Positions 30,476-38,259 of a stretch of 64,000 nt of DNA are shown one piece after another. The stretch comes from Falsiroseomonas algicola (GTDB taxonomy: Bacteria > Pseudomonadota > Alphaproteobacteria > Acetobacterales > Acetobacteraceae). The stretch spans positions 62,001-126,000 of the forward strand of contig NZ_JAAIKB010000007.1 in the NCBI RefSeq assembly GCF_011040385.1, in the 5' to 3' direction. The notes under the pieces were generated by a model. It was not told the DNA's origin and did no database searches. It was given only the letters and a program-made list of their open reading frames with translations. Within the stretch, counting starts at the first letter, position 1. Each line of letters opens with the position of its first letter. The position numbers and the translations under genes were made by a program.

Positions 30476-30541
30476 GGGCCGGGACCATAACCCGATCCGC
30501 GCCGGATTCCCCATCCCCCATCCCTGAGCCCTGCGGCGACC

Positions 30542-30570
30542 TTGCTCCGGCGCGGCCGCGCCACTAGGTT
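30542..30570 (+). promoter_or_regulatory. Candidate sigma-70 promoter of dapA
   Basis: TTGCTC (30542-30547), a 17-bp spacer and TAGGTT (30565-30570), followed by dapA at 30607. The spacing is ideal and the gap is otherwise featureless. Assigned by eye; not tested against background frequency. Confidence 0.4.
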
Positions 30571-30606
30571 CCACGGCTCACACGAGCCACGGATAAGAGA
30601 GAGATC

Positions 30607-31485
30607 ATGTTCAGGGGATCGCTGGTCGCGCTGATCACGCCCATGCAGGCCGACGGGTCCCTGGACGCGAAAGCCTTCACCGACTTCGTCGAATGGCAGA
30701 TCGCCGAGGGGACGCAGGGCATCATCCCCTGCGGCACCACGGGCGAGAGCCCGACCCTGTCGCATGAGGAACACCACGAGGTCGTCGATCTCGCCATCAA
30801 GGCGTCGGGTGGCCGCGTGCCCGTCATCGCCGGCACGGGCAGCAACAGCACCGCGGAAGCCGTGGCGCTGACGAAGCACGCCAAGGCCGCCGGTGCGGAT
30901 GCCGCGCTGGTCGTCACGCCCTACTACAACAAGCCGACGCAGGAAGGGCTCTACCTGCACTTCATGGCGATCGCCGATGCCGTGGACCTGCCCATCATCA
31001 TCTACAACATTCCCCCCCGCAGCGTGATCGACATGACGGTCGAGACGATGGGGCGCCTGGCGAAGCACCCGAACATCGTGGGCGTGAAGGATGCGACGGC
31101 GAACCTGGCCCGCCCGCTGCACACCCGCGCCGCCTGCGGCCCCGATTTCTGTCAGCTGAGCGGCGAGGACCACACGGCACTCGCCTATCTCGGCGCCGGC
31201 GGGCATGGCTGCATCAGCGTCACCGCCAATATCGCGCCGCGGCTGTGCCGGGAGATGCATGATGCCTGGGCGGCGGGCCGCATCGCGGAGGCGATCGCCA
31301 TCCAGGACCGGCTGCTGCCGGTGCATGACGCGATGTTCTGCGAGACCTCGCCCGGCCCGGTGAAGTATGCGGCGAGCCTGCTCGGCCGTGGCACGGACCA
31401 TTGCCGCCTGCCGCTGGCGCCGACCGCCGATGCCACCAAGGCGCGCGTGCGCGCCGCGATGACGGGAGCAGGGCTGCTGAACTGA
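30607..31485 (+). CDS. dapA: 4-hydroxy-tetrahydrodipicolinate synthase
   Basis: A 292-residue aldolase-family enzyme condensing pyruvate with aspartate semialdehyde, the first step specific to lysine and diaminopimelate synthesis. Key motifs: GSLVALITPM at the start, GTTGESPTLSHEEH, the tyrosine motif TPYYNKPTQEG, and the Schiff-base lysine in VGVKDATANL. AGAGAG lies before the ATG. smpB follows 28 bp downstream, an arrangement seen in many alphaproteobacteria. Confidence 0.97.
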   Translation: MFRGSLVALITPMQADGSLDAKAFTDFVEWQIAEGTQGIIPCGTTGESPTLSHEEHHEVVDLAIKASGGRVPVIAGTGSNSTAEAVALTKHAKAAGADAALVVTPYYNKPTQEGLYLHFMAIADAVDLPIIIYNIPPRSVIDMTVETMGRLAKHPNIVGVKDATANLARPLHTRAACGPDFCQLSGEDHTALAYLGAGGHGCISVTANIAPRLCREMHDAWAAGRIAEAIAIQDRLLPVHDAMFCETSPGPVKYAASLLGRGTDHCRLPLAPTADATKARVRAAMTGAGLLN

Positions 31486-31513
31486 GCGCCCCGCGCCCAG
31501 TCGCCCGGACACC

Positions 31514-31999
31514 ATGGCGGAACCCCGCAAGAAAGGCCTGATCAGCCACGGCATCGCCTCGCAGAACCGCAAGGCGCGCTACGACTACAAGATCGGCGAC
31601 ACGATCGAGGCCGGCATGATGCTGGTGGGGCCAGAGGTGAAAAGCCTCCGCGCCGGCCGCGCGACCCTGACCGAGGCCTGGGCCGGGGAGCGGGACGGGG
31701 AGATGTTCCTCTTCAACGCCTATATCCCCGAATGGCAGGCGGGAAGCTACGTCGCCAATTTCGAGCCTCGACGGCCGCGCAAGCTGCTGCTGCACCGCAA
31801 GCAGGTGCGCGACCTCTCCAGCGCCATCGCCCGGGACGGCATCACGCTGGTGCCGCTGCAGATCCACTTCAACGACCGCGGCATGGCGAAAGTCCTGCTG
31901 GGCGTCGGCGAAGGCAAGAAGAAGCACGACAAGCGCGCCTCCATCGCCGACCGCGACTGGCAGCGGGACAAGGCGCGGCTGATGCGGAACCGGGGGTAG
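31514..31999 (+). CDS. smpB: SsrA-binding protein
   Basis: A 161-residue tmRNA-binding protein for ribosome rescue. Motifs: SQNRKARYDYKIGDTIEAG, LVGPEVKSLRAGRATL, EMFLFNAYIPEWQAGSY, RPRKLLLHRKQV and the basic C-terminal tail KKHDKRASIADRDWQRDK. Length and tail are normal. The structured element B starts at its stop codon. Confidence 0.97.
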   Translation: MAEPRKKGLISHGIASQNRKARYDYKIGDTIEAGMMLVGPEVKSLRAGRATLTEAWAGERDGEMFLFNAYIPEWQAGSYVANFEPRRPRKLLLHRKQVRDLSSAIARDGITLVPLQIHFNDRGMAKVLLGVGEGKKKHDKRASIADRDWQRDKARLMRNRG

Positions 32000-32299
32000 C
32001 GCGGGTTGCCGCAGGGAGGGCGTTGCCCTCCCCGCACCCCACCCACCAAGGGCCAGCGGGCCCTTGGGACCCATGAGATCGGTGGATGGAGGGAGGGGCA
32101 CCGCGCGACCGCGGGTCTTGAACGCGCGCCTCGCCCCTCCCTCCATCCACCGATAGCCTCGCGGTCCAGGGGCGCGACGCCCCTGGCGCAGGAGAGGTGC
32201 GGAGAGGGGCGCGCAGCCCCTCTCTGCGGCCACGGGCGCCACCCCTCGACATCCGCGCCTCGCCGGCGCCACGCTCCGCCCGCTGATTCGGGGGCATCG
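32000..32299. repeat. Structured intergenic element B (multi-hairpin)
   Basis: Three hundred bases with no gene. Left: GGAGGGC/GCCCTCC, then CCAAGGGCC/GGGCCCTTGG. Core: a perfect 22-bp stem, arms 32078-32099 and 32133-32154, with a 33-base loop rich in CGCG. Right: a segment beginning CTCGCGGTCCAGGGGCG with CCAGGGGCG/CGCCCCTGG, then GAGAGGGGC/GCCCCTCTC. The left and right parts share clear sequence identity with element C (47370-47651), while the cores differ. Confidence 0.65.
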
Positions 32300-33157
32300 A
32301 TGCGGGCGTGGGCGATCCTTCTTCTGGTGGTCCTGGCAGGGTGTGCCGGCGCGCCGGCGGGGCGGGAGGAAACGCACAGCGTGCCGATCCCGGGCGCCTT
32401 CCAGGCCATCACGGTGAAGCTGTGCCGGCCTGGCGTCCCGGGGGTGGTGCCGCTGGCCGTCGTCAACCATGGCTCGCCGGCCCAGGCGTCGGACCGCGCG
32501 ACGGCGCGGCTGGCGGAGTGCGGGTCGGAGGCGGTGTCCTGGTTCACCCGCCGCGGCTTCGCGGTGCTGCTGCCGTTGCGGCGCGGCTATGGCGAGAGCG
32601 GCGGCGACTGGGCAGAGGGCTATGGCCGTTGCGCCGACCCCTTCTATGCACCGGCGGGGCGGGAAACGGCACGGGACATCCGCGCCGCGATCGAGTTTGC
32701 CATCGCGCTGCCGGAGATCCGGCCCGATGGCGTGCTGGTGGTGGGGCAATCCGCGGGCGGCTGGGGGGCGCTGGCCCTGGCGGCTGAGGATCCGCCCATG
32801 GTCGGCGCGCTGGTCAGCATGGCGGGGGGGCGGGGAGGCTGGGCGCAGGGGCGGCCCAACACCAATTGCCGGCCGGAGCGCCTGGTCTCCGCGGCTGGCG
32901 AGTATGGGCGCACGGCGAGGCTGCCGATGCTCTGGGTCTATACGGCCAATGACAGCTTCTTCGATGCCGATCTCGCCTTGGCCATGCACCAGGCCTTCAC
33001 GGCGGCGGGCGGCGCGGCGGAGCTTGAGATGCTGGGGGCCTATGGGCGGGACGGGCATTCCCTGTTCTTCGGGCCGGGCGGCAGCGCGGTGTGGGGCCCG
33101 GTCGTCGAAGCCTTCCTGACGGCGAACGGCTACGCGCCACGTGCCGCAACACAGTAA
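32300..33157 (+). CDS. Alpha/beta-hydrolase lipoprotein
   Basis: 285 residues. A lipoprotein signal (MRAWAILLLVVLAGC) with lipobox LAGC puts Cys15 at the mature N-terminus. The hydrolase domain has VVNHGSP, LRRGYGESGGDW and the nucleophile motif VVGQSAGGWGALAL. The aspartate is near VYTANDSFFDADLA and the histidine near YGRDGHSLFF, resembling dienelactone-hydrolase or dipeptidyl-peptidase-like enzymes. Predicted periplasmic and membrane-anchored; substrate unknown. Confidence 0.8.
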   Translation: MRAWAILLLVVLAGCAGAPAGREETHSVPIPGAFQAITVKLCRPGVPGVVPLAVVNHGSPAQASDRATARLAECGSEAVSWFTRRGFAVLLPLRRGYGESGGDWAEGYGRCADPFYAPAGRETARDIRAAIEFAIALPEIRPDGVLVVGQSAGGWGALALAAEDPPMVGALVSMAGGRGGWAQGRPNTNCRPERLVSAAGEYGRTARLPMLWVYTANDSFFDADLALAMHQAFTAAGGAAELEMLGAYGRDGHSLFFGPGGSAVWGPVVEAFLTANGYAPRAATQ

Positions 33158-33217
33158 TGGCACTGGCCTTGCATCCCACCGGCGCAACGATACCTAACGC
33201 CGCCGAGGAGCACCGAC

Positions 33218-33889
33218 ATGGATGACGAGGAGGAGGTCCCGCTGGCCGGCAAGGTCCGGGACAAGCTGGTGGAGGCGAAGCAGGGCTGGGCGCGCGATGG
33301 CCGCCTGCTGACCGGCACGACCAGCTCGCCGGATCGGGACAGGCTGCCGCCGGGACAGCGGCTGGTGACGGACTTCCCGGTCCTCGACCTCGGCGTGCAG
33401 CCCGACGTGAACCGCGCGAACTTCCGGCTGCGGGTGGAGGGACTGTGCGCCGCGCCGCTGCGCCTCACGCTCGACGAGTTCATGGCCCTGCCGCAACAGG
33501 AGAGGGTGAACGACATCCACTGCGTCACGCAGTGGTCCCGCTACGACAACAGCTGGCAGGGCGTGCCGGTGCCGGACCTGCTCGCGATGGCGCGCCCGAA
33601 GGACGAGGCGCGGTTCGTCGCCCTCACCAGCTATGACGGCTACACCACCAACCTCGCCATGGATGATTTCGCCCGGCCGGAGAACCTCTTCGCGCATAGC
33701 TGGGCCGGCGCGCCGCTGGAACGCCAGCATGGCGGGCCGGTGCGGCTGGTGGTGCCGCACCTGTATTTCTGGAAGAGCCCGAAATGGATCACGCGCGTCG
33801 AATTGCTGCGGGACGATCGGCCGGGTTTCTGGGAAGTGCGCGGCTACAGCAACCGGGGCGATCCCTGGACGGAGGAGCGCTATGGGTGA
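33218..33889 (+). CDS. Sulfite oxidase-like molybdopterin oxidoreductase (YuiH type)
   Basis: A 223-residue protein made of the oxidoreductase molybdopterin-binding domain. The molybdenum-ligating cysteine is Cys102 in NDIHCVTQWSRYDN, and GGPVRLVVPHLYFWKSPKW closes the cofactor pocket. It has no signal peptide, no heme domain and no dimerisation domain, so it is the short cytoplasmic type of unknown substrate. The next gene starts inside its stop region. Confidence 0.87.
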   Translation: MDDEEEVPLAGKVRDKLVEAKQGWARDGRLLTGTTSSPDRDRLPPGQRLVTDFPVLDLGVQPDVNRANFRLRVEGLCAAPLRLTLDEFMALPQQERVNDIHCVTQWSRYDNSWQGVPVPDLLAMARPKDEARFVALTSYDGYTTNLAMDDFARPENLFAHSWAGAPLERQHGGPVRLVVPHLYFWKSPKWITRVELLRDDRPGFWEVRGYSNRGDPWTEERYG

Positions 33890-34439
33890 GGCATCGAGGC
33901 GGGCGATTCTCGCGGCGCCCCTGCTGATGGCGGCGGAAGCCAGCGCCCAGCCGGCGCAGACCGCCTTCGACTTCACGCTGGAGAGCCTGGAAGGCGGGGC
34001 GCTGCCGCTTTCGGCCTTCCGTGGCAAGGCGCTGATGGTGGTGAACACCGCCAGCTTCTGCGGCTACACGCCGCAATATTCGGGCCTTCAGCGCCTGCAT
34101 GACCGCTACGAGGCGCGGGGCTTTGCGGTGCTGGGCGTGCCGTCCAACGACTTCAACCAGGAAAGCCGGGACGCCGCGCGGATCAAGGAATTCTGCGAGA
34201 CCACCTACGGCATCACCTTCCCGATGGCGACGCTGACCAGCGTGCGCGGCCCGGCGGCGCATCCGCTGTTCGCCTGGCTCGCCGGGCGTGCCGGCGGCCC
34301 GCCGCGCTGGAATTTCCACAAGTATCTGGTGGGGCGGGACGGGCGGTCGGTGCGGGCCTTCCCGACGAGCACAGAGCCGGACAGCCCGGTGCTGACACGG
34401 GCCGTGGAGGCGGCGCTGGAGGGGCGGCCGCTGGTGTAA
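33882..34439 (+). CDS. Glutathione peroxidase family thiol peroxidase, exported
   Basis: 185 residues. The peroxidatic cysteine (not selenocysteine) lies in VNTASFCGYTPQYSGL, with VLGVPSNDFNQESRD and the tryptophan motif WNFHKYLVGRDG completing the catalytic tetrad. A leader (ASRRAILAAPLLMAAEASAQ) with a twin-arginine suggests Tat or Sec export to the periplasm. The start overlaps the end of the preceding oxidoreductase by 8 bp. It reduces peroxides, probably with thioredoxin-type donors. Confidence 0.88.
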   Translation: MGEASRRAILAAPLLMAAEASAQPAQTAFDFTLESLEGGALPLSAFRGKALMVVNTASFCGYTPQYSGLQRLHDRYEARGFAVLGVPSNDFNQESRDAARIKEFCETTYGITFPMATLTSVRGPAAHPLFAWLAGRAGGPPRWNFHKYLVGRDGRSVRAFPTSTEPDSPVLTRAVEAALEGRPLV

Positions 34440-34473
34440 CAGGGGGGCGCAACCTTCCGCGGTGACCGTCGTT

Positions 34474-34487
34474 GTTGCGGCATCAAC
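34474..34487. promoter_or_regulatory. Second copy of the GTTGC-GCATCAAC motif
   Basis: GTTGCGGCATCAAC lies 17 bases before a 24-codon gene and differs at one base from the site at 11673-11686 upstream of pdhA. Its ends (GTTG, CAAC) are inverted repeats. A shared binding protein or promoter element is possible; two occurrences in 64 kb is suggestive only. Confidence 0.3.
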
Positions 34488-34504
34488 ACCCCGGAGCTAA
34501 CCCC

Positions 34505-34579
34505 ATGAACAGCATCGTCTACATCGTCGGCGCCGTCGTCATCGTGCTGGCCATCCTGAGCTTCATCGGCCTGCGCTGA
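34505..34579 (+). CDS. Tiny conserved membrane peptide (24 aa)
   Basis: A 24-residue product, MNSIVYIVGAVVIVLAILSF followed by IGLR and a stop. It is a single membrane span with a basic end. I recall near-identical short proteins annotated as hypothetical in many alphaproteobacteria, usually about this length, which supports it as real. CCGGAG lies 9 bases before the ATG. Function unknown. Confidence 0.65.
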   Translation: MNSIVYIVGAVVIVLAILSFIGLR

Positions 34580-34582
34580 CGC

Positions 34583-35254
34583 TCAGGGCGCCTCGTCCCA
34601 CCGCCGCCAGGCCCGCCGCATGGCCCAGGCCGCGGTGGCGACGCCGCCCAGCAGCGTGACGACGACAAGGCCGAGGACGAGCCAGGCGGGATCGACGCTG
34701 TCGAGCGCCGATCTGCCCTGTCCGTCATCCAGGCCGACCAGGATGGCGAGCAGCAGGATGGTGCTGCCGAACCCGCCGATGGGCAGGGCGACGAGGCCAT
34801 GGAACAGCGTGCGGGATCGCCTCGTCGGCTGTCGGGCCTGGCGGTAGCCGAAGGCGCCCAGCAGCAACGCCGGCGTGCCCGACAGGACCCAGTGCAGCAC
34901 CTGCGGCCCCGACCAGGCGCTGCCATAGGCGACGACATCGACCGCCATGGCGGCGACGATGCCGCAGAGCAGCCCGAAGGAGCCGGCCTTGGCCGCAGGC
35001 TTCAGGGAGTCGAATACGTCCGACCGGCGCGCGCCTTGGGCCTGTGCCAGCAGCACGGCAAGGCCTTCCTCGAGCGCTTCCGGCCGTTGGGGCCGGCCAG
35101 CGCGCGCGCCGGGCCAGGTCTCCAGCATGCGGGCGAGGCCGTGGCGCTCCGCAGGCCTCAACTGCTCCTCGACCTGCCGCACCAGGGGATCGAGCGCCGG
35201 GCCGAGGCGCGCCTCGCCCCGCCGGATTGCGTCCAGGATGCCGTCGGCCGCCAC
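34583..35254 (-). CDS. Hypothetical membrane protein
   Basis: 223 residues. The N-terminal ~90 residues are soluble and helical (DAIRRGEARLGPALDPLVRQ onward). They are followed by about four hydrophobic segments: LLCGIVAAMAVDVVAYG, VLHWVLSGTPALLLGAFGY, LVALPIGGFGSTILLLAILVG and LVLGLVVVTLLGGVATAAWA. No family is recognised. The GTG at 35254 starts 18 bp after the uracil-DNA glycosylase stop on the same strand, so the three minus-strand genes may form one unit. Confidence 0.65.
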   Translation of the reverse strand: MAADGILDAIRRGEARLGPALDPLVRQVEEQLRPAERHGLARMLETWPGARAGRPQRPEALEEGLAVLLAQAQGARRSDVFDSLKPAAKAGSFGLLCGIVAAMAVDVVAYGSAWSGPQVLHWVLSGTPALLLGAFGYRQARQPTRRSRTLFHGLVALPIGGFGSTILLLAILVGLDDGQGRSALDSVDPAWLVLGLVVVTLLGGVATAAWAMRRAWRRWDEAP

Positions 35255-35272
35255 GCCTGATCGCCCTTGCTG

Positions 35273-35920
35273 CTACGCGATCCGGGCTAGCACGTCGGCG
35301 GTTACCGCTTCGAACATCTCGGTCGTGAGCCGGCCGGTATTCGTATTGTAGCGGCTGACATGGTAGCTGTCGGCCAGCAGGCGGCCATCCGGCAGGGTGT
35401 GGACGGCGCCATGGGCGAATTTCAGCCGCGACATCGGCAGCCCATAGGCCTTGAGCAGTGCGTTATGCGCCACCAGCCCCAGCGCGATCACCGCGCGAAG
35501 CCGGGTCAGCGCCGCCAGTTCGGCCTTCAGGAAGCGGTTGCAGGTGGTGATCTCCGCCGGCGTGGGCAGGTTCTGCGGCGGCACGCAGCGCACGCCGTTC
35601 ACGATCCGCACGCCCTTCAGCACCATGCCGTCGCGCGGATCCTCCCGGTACTCGCCTTCCGCCAGGCCGAACTTCAGCAGCGTGGCGTAGAGCAGCTTGC
35701 CGGCATGGTCGCCGGTGAAGGGGCGCCCCGTGCGGTTCGCGCCGCGCACGCCAGGCGCCAGGCCCAGGACCAGCAGCCTCGAATCCCGCCCGCCCCAGCT
35801 GGGCACGGGCGCGTTGTGCCAGCCCGGCTCCCTGGCGCGGTTCTCCAGCCGGTAGGCGACGAGGCGCGGGCAGAGCGGACAGTCCCGGCCGGGTTCCGCC
35901 GCATCAGGCGCAGCCGTCAC
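35273..35920 (-). CDS. Uracil-DNA glycosylase, family 5 type
   Basis: A 215-residue iron-sulfur uracil-DNA glycosylase of the UdgB kind. Two cysteines (CPLC, residues 14-17) at the N-terminus and two more around the segment RCVPPQNLPTPAEITTC would bind the 4Fe-4S cluster. Motif 1 is LGLAPGVRGANRTGRPFTGD; the C-terminal DNA-contact motif is SYHVSRYNTNTGRLT. Members remove uracil and other deaminated bases from DNA. The GTG start overlaps the NYN gene stop (GTGA). Confidence 0.87.
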   Translation of the reverse strand: MTAAPDAAEPGRDCPLCPRLVAYRLENRAREPGWHNAPVPSWGGRDSRLLVLGLAPGVRGANRTGRPFTGDHAGKLLYATLLKFGLAEGEYREDPRDGMVLKGVRIVNGVRCVPPQNLPTPAEITTCNRFLKAELAALTRLRAVIALGLVAHNALLKAYGLPMSRLKFAHGAVHTLPDGRLLADSYHVSRYNTNTGRLTTEMFEAVTADVLARIA

Positions 35921-36549
35921 TCCGGCAGGTCCGCCACCGCGTCGCGGAAGGGCTCGGCCGGCGTCGCGCGGCTGCGGTCCGGCGCGCGGGGCGCGGGCAC
36001 CATGCGGGGGCGCGGCTCGATCTGGCGGCGCGTGATGTCGGGCGCGAGGTCGGCGAGGTCGATGAATTGGTCCGCCTGGCGGCGCAGCTCGTCGCCTACC
36101 ATGCCGGGCTGGGTGCGGATGGTGGACAGCACGGAGACGCGCAGCCCCTGCTGCTGCACCGCCTCCACCATGCGGCGCAGGTCGCCATCGCCCGCCACCA
36201 GCACGACATGGTCGAGCCGGGGGGCGAGGGTCATGACGTCCACGGCCATCTCGATCTCGATATTGCCCTTCACGCGGCGGCGGCCGGCGGCATCGGTGAA
36301 TTCGCGGGCCGGCTTGGTGACGACGTTGTAGCCGTTGTAGCCCAGCCAATCGACCAGCGGGCGCAGCGGCGAATATTCGTCATTCTCCAGCAGCGCCGTG
36401 TAGTAGGAGGCGCGGATGAGCCTGCCATGCCGCCGGAAGAAGCCGAGGAGGCCCTTGTAATCCACGTCGAAGCCGAGGTTCCGGGAGGCGGCGTAGAGAT
36501 GCGCCCCGTCGATGAACAGGCCAAGCCTCTCCTGAGAATCGAATTGCAC
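35917..36549 (-). CDS. NYN-domain ribonuclease-like protein (LabA/DUF88 type)
   Basis: 210 residues. The NYN (PIN-like) fold shows its acidic residues in FIDGAHLY (Asp14), GNIEIEMAVDVM and VLVAGDGDL, as needed for a metal-dependent nuclease. The C-terminal ~50 residues are Pro/Arg-rich and probably flexible. Starts with GTG at 36549 (MQFDSQERLG). It is directly coupled to the uracil-DNA glycosylase gene. Related proteins have roles in RNA decay or, in cyanobacteria, circadian output; the role here is unknown. Confidence 0.88.
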   Translation of the reverse strand: MQFDSQERLGLFIDGAHLYAASRNLGFDVDYKGLLGFFRRHGRLIRASYYTALLENDEYSPLRPLVDWLGYNGYNVVTKPAREFTDAAGRRRVKGNIEIEMAVDVMTLAPRLDHVVLVAGDGDLRRMVEAVQQQGLRVSVLSTIRTQPGMVGDELRRQADQFIDLADLAPDITRRQIEPRPRMVPAPRAPDRSRATPAEPFRDAVADLPE

Positions 36550-36626
36550 CGCGTGATCTTTCGCTCAAAGAGGGTGGAAAATAGCGGAAGCTGGTGGCAG
36601 CGCCACCGTCTCGGTTCGGAAAACCC

Positions 36627-37145
36627 ATGAAGTTGATCATCATCGCCATCGGCGCCAACCTACCGGCGTTGGATGGTTCGCCGGCGCTCGAGACCTGTCG
36701 CCGCGCTGCGGCCGCCCTGGACCGGCTTCCTGGCTACCGGCTTCGTGCCCTTTCCCGCTGGTTCGCGACGGCGCCCGTGCCGCCTTCTCCCACATCACCG
36801 GACTACGTGAATGGCGTGGCGCTGCTGCGGCCCGAAGGCGGTCAGGATGTGGCAGCGGCTCCGGCGGCGCTGCTGCGGGCCCTGCAGGGGATCGAGGACG
36901 CCTTCGGCCGCGTCCGGCCGTATCCCAATGCGCCGAGGACCCTCGACCTCGACATCATCGGGATGGATGGGCTGCTGCGGGACACACCAGACCCGATCCT
37001 GCCGCACCCGCGGGCGCATCAGCGCGCCTTCGTGCTCGCGCCCTTGTGCGACGTGGCGCCGGGCTGGGTGCATCCCCGGCTCGGCACCACCGCCGCGCAA
37101 TTGCTGGCGGCGGTGGGAGAGGCGGGGACGCGGCCGCTGGGGTAA
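36627..37145 (+). CDS. folK: 2-amino-4-hydroxy-6-hydroxymethyldihydropteridine pyrophosphokinase
   Basis: A 172-residue folate-synthesis enzyme (HPPK). Motifs are IAIGANLP, the SRWFATAPVP strand, DYVNGVALL, the ATP and magnesium site RTLDLDIIGMDG, and PHPRAHQRAFVLAPL. The ATG at 36627 starts MKLIIIAIGAN. It is followed, after two lipoprotein genes, by rpoZ and the Rel/Spo gene; folK near rpoZ is common in this group. Confidence 0.94.
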   Translation: MKLIIIAIGANLPALDGSPALETCRRAAAALDRLPGYRLRALSRWFATAPVPPSPTSPDYVNGVALLRPEGGQDVAAAPAALLRALQGIEDAFGRVRPYPNAPRTLDLDIIGMDGLLRDTPDPILPHPRAHQRAFVLAPLCDVAPGWVHPRLGTTAAQLLAAVGEAGTRPLG

Positions 37146-37149
37146 GCCG

Positions 37150-37746
37150 TCAGGAAACCCGGGCCGGCGCGGCGAAGGTTGCGGGGCTGGCGCGTTCGGC
37201 CGCCACCAGTTCCGTCAGGAACTGGCGAATATTGGCGCGGATGGCGCCCTCATTCGCCAGGCGCAGCCGTTCCACGGCGGCGAAGGCGGATCCGAAGGAC
37301 TGGTTGTGACTGACCGCGACCTCCTTCTCGAAGACCGGTGCCCCACCCTCGACGCGAGTCAGGCGATAGAGCACGCGGCTGCGGACGGTAAGGTCGAGGC
37401 CCATCAGGGGCTGGTCCAGCGCGACGAGCTGCGCATCGAGGCGGAAGACGCCGCTTTCCATGGACAGCATGGCGTGGGTGGAAAGACTCTGCCGCAGCGC
37501 TTGCGCGAAATCGCCGTTCGAGACCTGGGACGCCCAGAGCGGGTTGGTCTCCTGCCCCCCGCCCACCGTCCCGACGCGCACCGCCTGCCGCAGCGCCGAT
37601 CGGTCGGCGATCATCGTCTGTTCGGACAGGGGCACCGTCATGGCGCCTGGTGTGGCCCCGCTGGCGCAGGCAGCCAGGGAAAACAGCAGGCCGAGCGCGA
37701 GCCAGGGCTTGGATCGGCGTTCCGTGATCGTTATGATTGCGGTCAT
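37150..37746 (-). CDS. Hypothetical lipoprotein, divergent with the next gene
   Basis: 198 residues with a lipoprotein leader (RRSKPWLALGLLFSLAACASG; lipobox LAAC). The mature part has the pattern of small outer-membrane lipoproteins of the YajG/ABC-auxiliary kind: FAQALRQSLSTHAML, a strand FRLDAQLVALDQPLMGLDL, and ERLRLANEGAIRANIRQFL. The family is not certain. Its ATG (CAT at 37744-37746) overlaps the ATG of the divergent gene, which leaves no intergenic DNA. Confidence 0.7.
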   Translation of the reverse strand: MTAIITITERRSKPWLALGLLFSLAACASGATPGAMTVPLSEQTMIADRSALRQAVRVGTVGGGQETNPLWASQVSNGDFAQALRQSLSTHAMLSMESGVFRLDAQLVALDQPLMGLDLTVRSRVLYRLTRVEGGAPVFEKEVAVSHNQSFGSAFAAVERLRLANEGAIRANIRQFLTELVAAERASPATFAAPARVS

Positions 37747-38092
37747 GATGCGAAATGTCTTCTTCCCGATTGTCGCTGGCGTCGCCGTTCTGGCCGTGGC
37801 GGGGTGCGGTGCCCGGCAGGTCGAGGCCGTCCAGGAACGGTCCACGCTGGATGATCGCCTGAGTTGTGCGCATATTCAAGGCGAACTCGCAACGAACACC
37901 GCCCGCGCGCCGGAACTCGCAGCCGAGGCCGAGCGGCGCGGGCGCGACAGCGTCGGCATGATCCTGCTGATGGGCGTCGCGGGCGCCGCCTTCATCGACG
38001 GGGGCGACAGCCAAAGGCAGGAAGCCGCCGCGCTGGAGAGGCGCAATGCCAGGCTGCGTGAGCTTGCGCAGGAGCGCGGCTGCGCTCTCTGA
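37745..38092 (+). CDS. Small hypothetical lipoprotein
   Basis: 115 residues (or 114 from the second ATG). Leader MRNVFFPIVAGVAVLAVAGC has the lipobox VAGC. The mature part has a Cys near residue 50 and a final Cys (ERGCAL), a hydrophobic glycine-rich centre (MILLMGVAGAAFIDGG) and a charged helix (RQEAAALERRNARLRELAQ). No family is recognised. The start codon overlaps that of the divergent lipoprotein. Confidence 0.65.
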   Translation: MMRNVFFPIVAGVAVLAVAGCGARQVEAVQERSTLDDRLSCAHIQGELATNTARAPELAAEAERRGRDSVGMILLMGVAGAAFIDGGDSQRQEAAALERRNARLRELAQERGCAL

Positions 38093-38137
38093 CACGCCTG
38101 GCAGACGGCTTGCGGCCCGCAGCTTGCATCGACCGGC

Positions 38138-38165
38138 TTGCAACTGGGGGGCCGGATGGCTAGAT
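38138..38165 (+). promoter_or_regulatory. Candidate promoter of rpoZ
   Basis: TTGCAA (38138-38143), a 16-bp spacer and CTAGAT (38160-38165), about 95 bp before rpoZ. Assigned by eye from the sigma-70 consensus; moderate support. Confidence 0.35.
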
Positions 38166-38259
38166 CGGAGGTTCACCAGAGGCGGGGAGGGGTCCGTCCG
38201 CGCGCATCCGCGCCGGGCCGGGCCCGACTGACCCCGCGGGTTACGGAACTGGAGCCGCC

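Noticed and set aside
32006-32299. N-terminal extension of the lipoprotein hydrolase into the upstream spacer
   Set aside because: The extension translates the hairpin element and would destroy the lipoprotein signal that begins at 32300.
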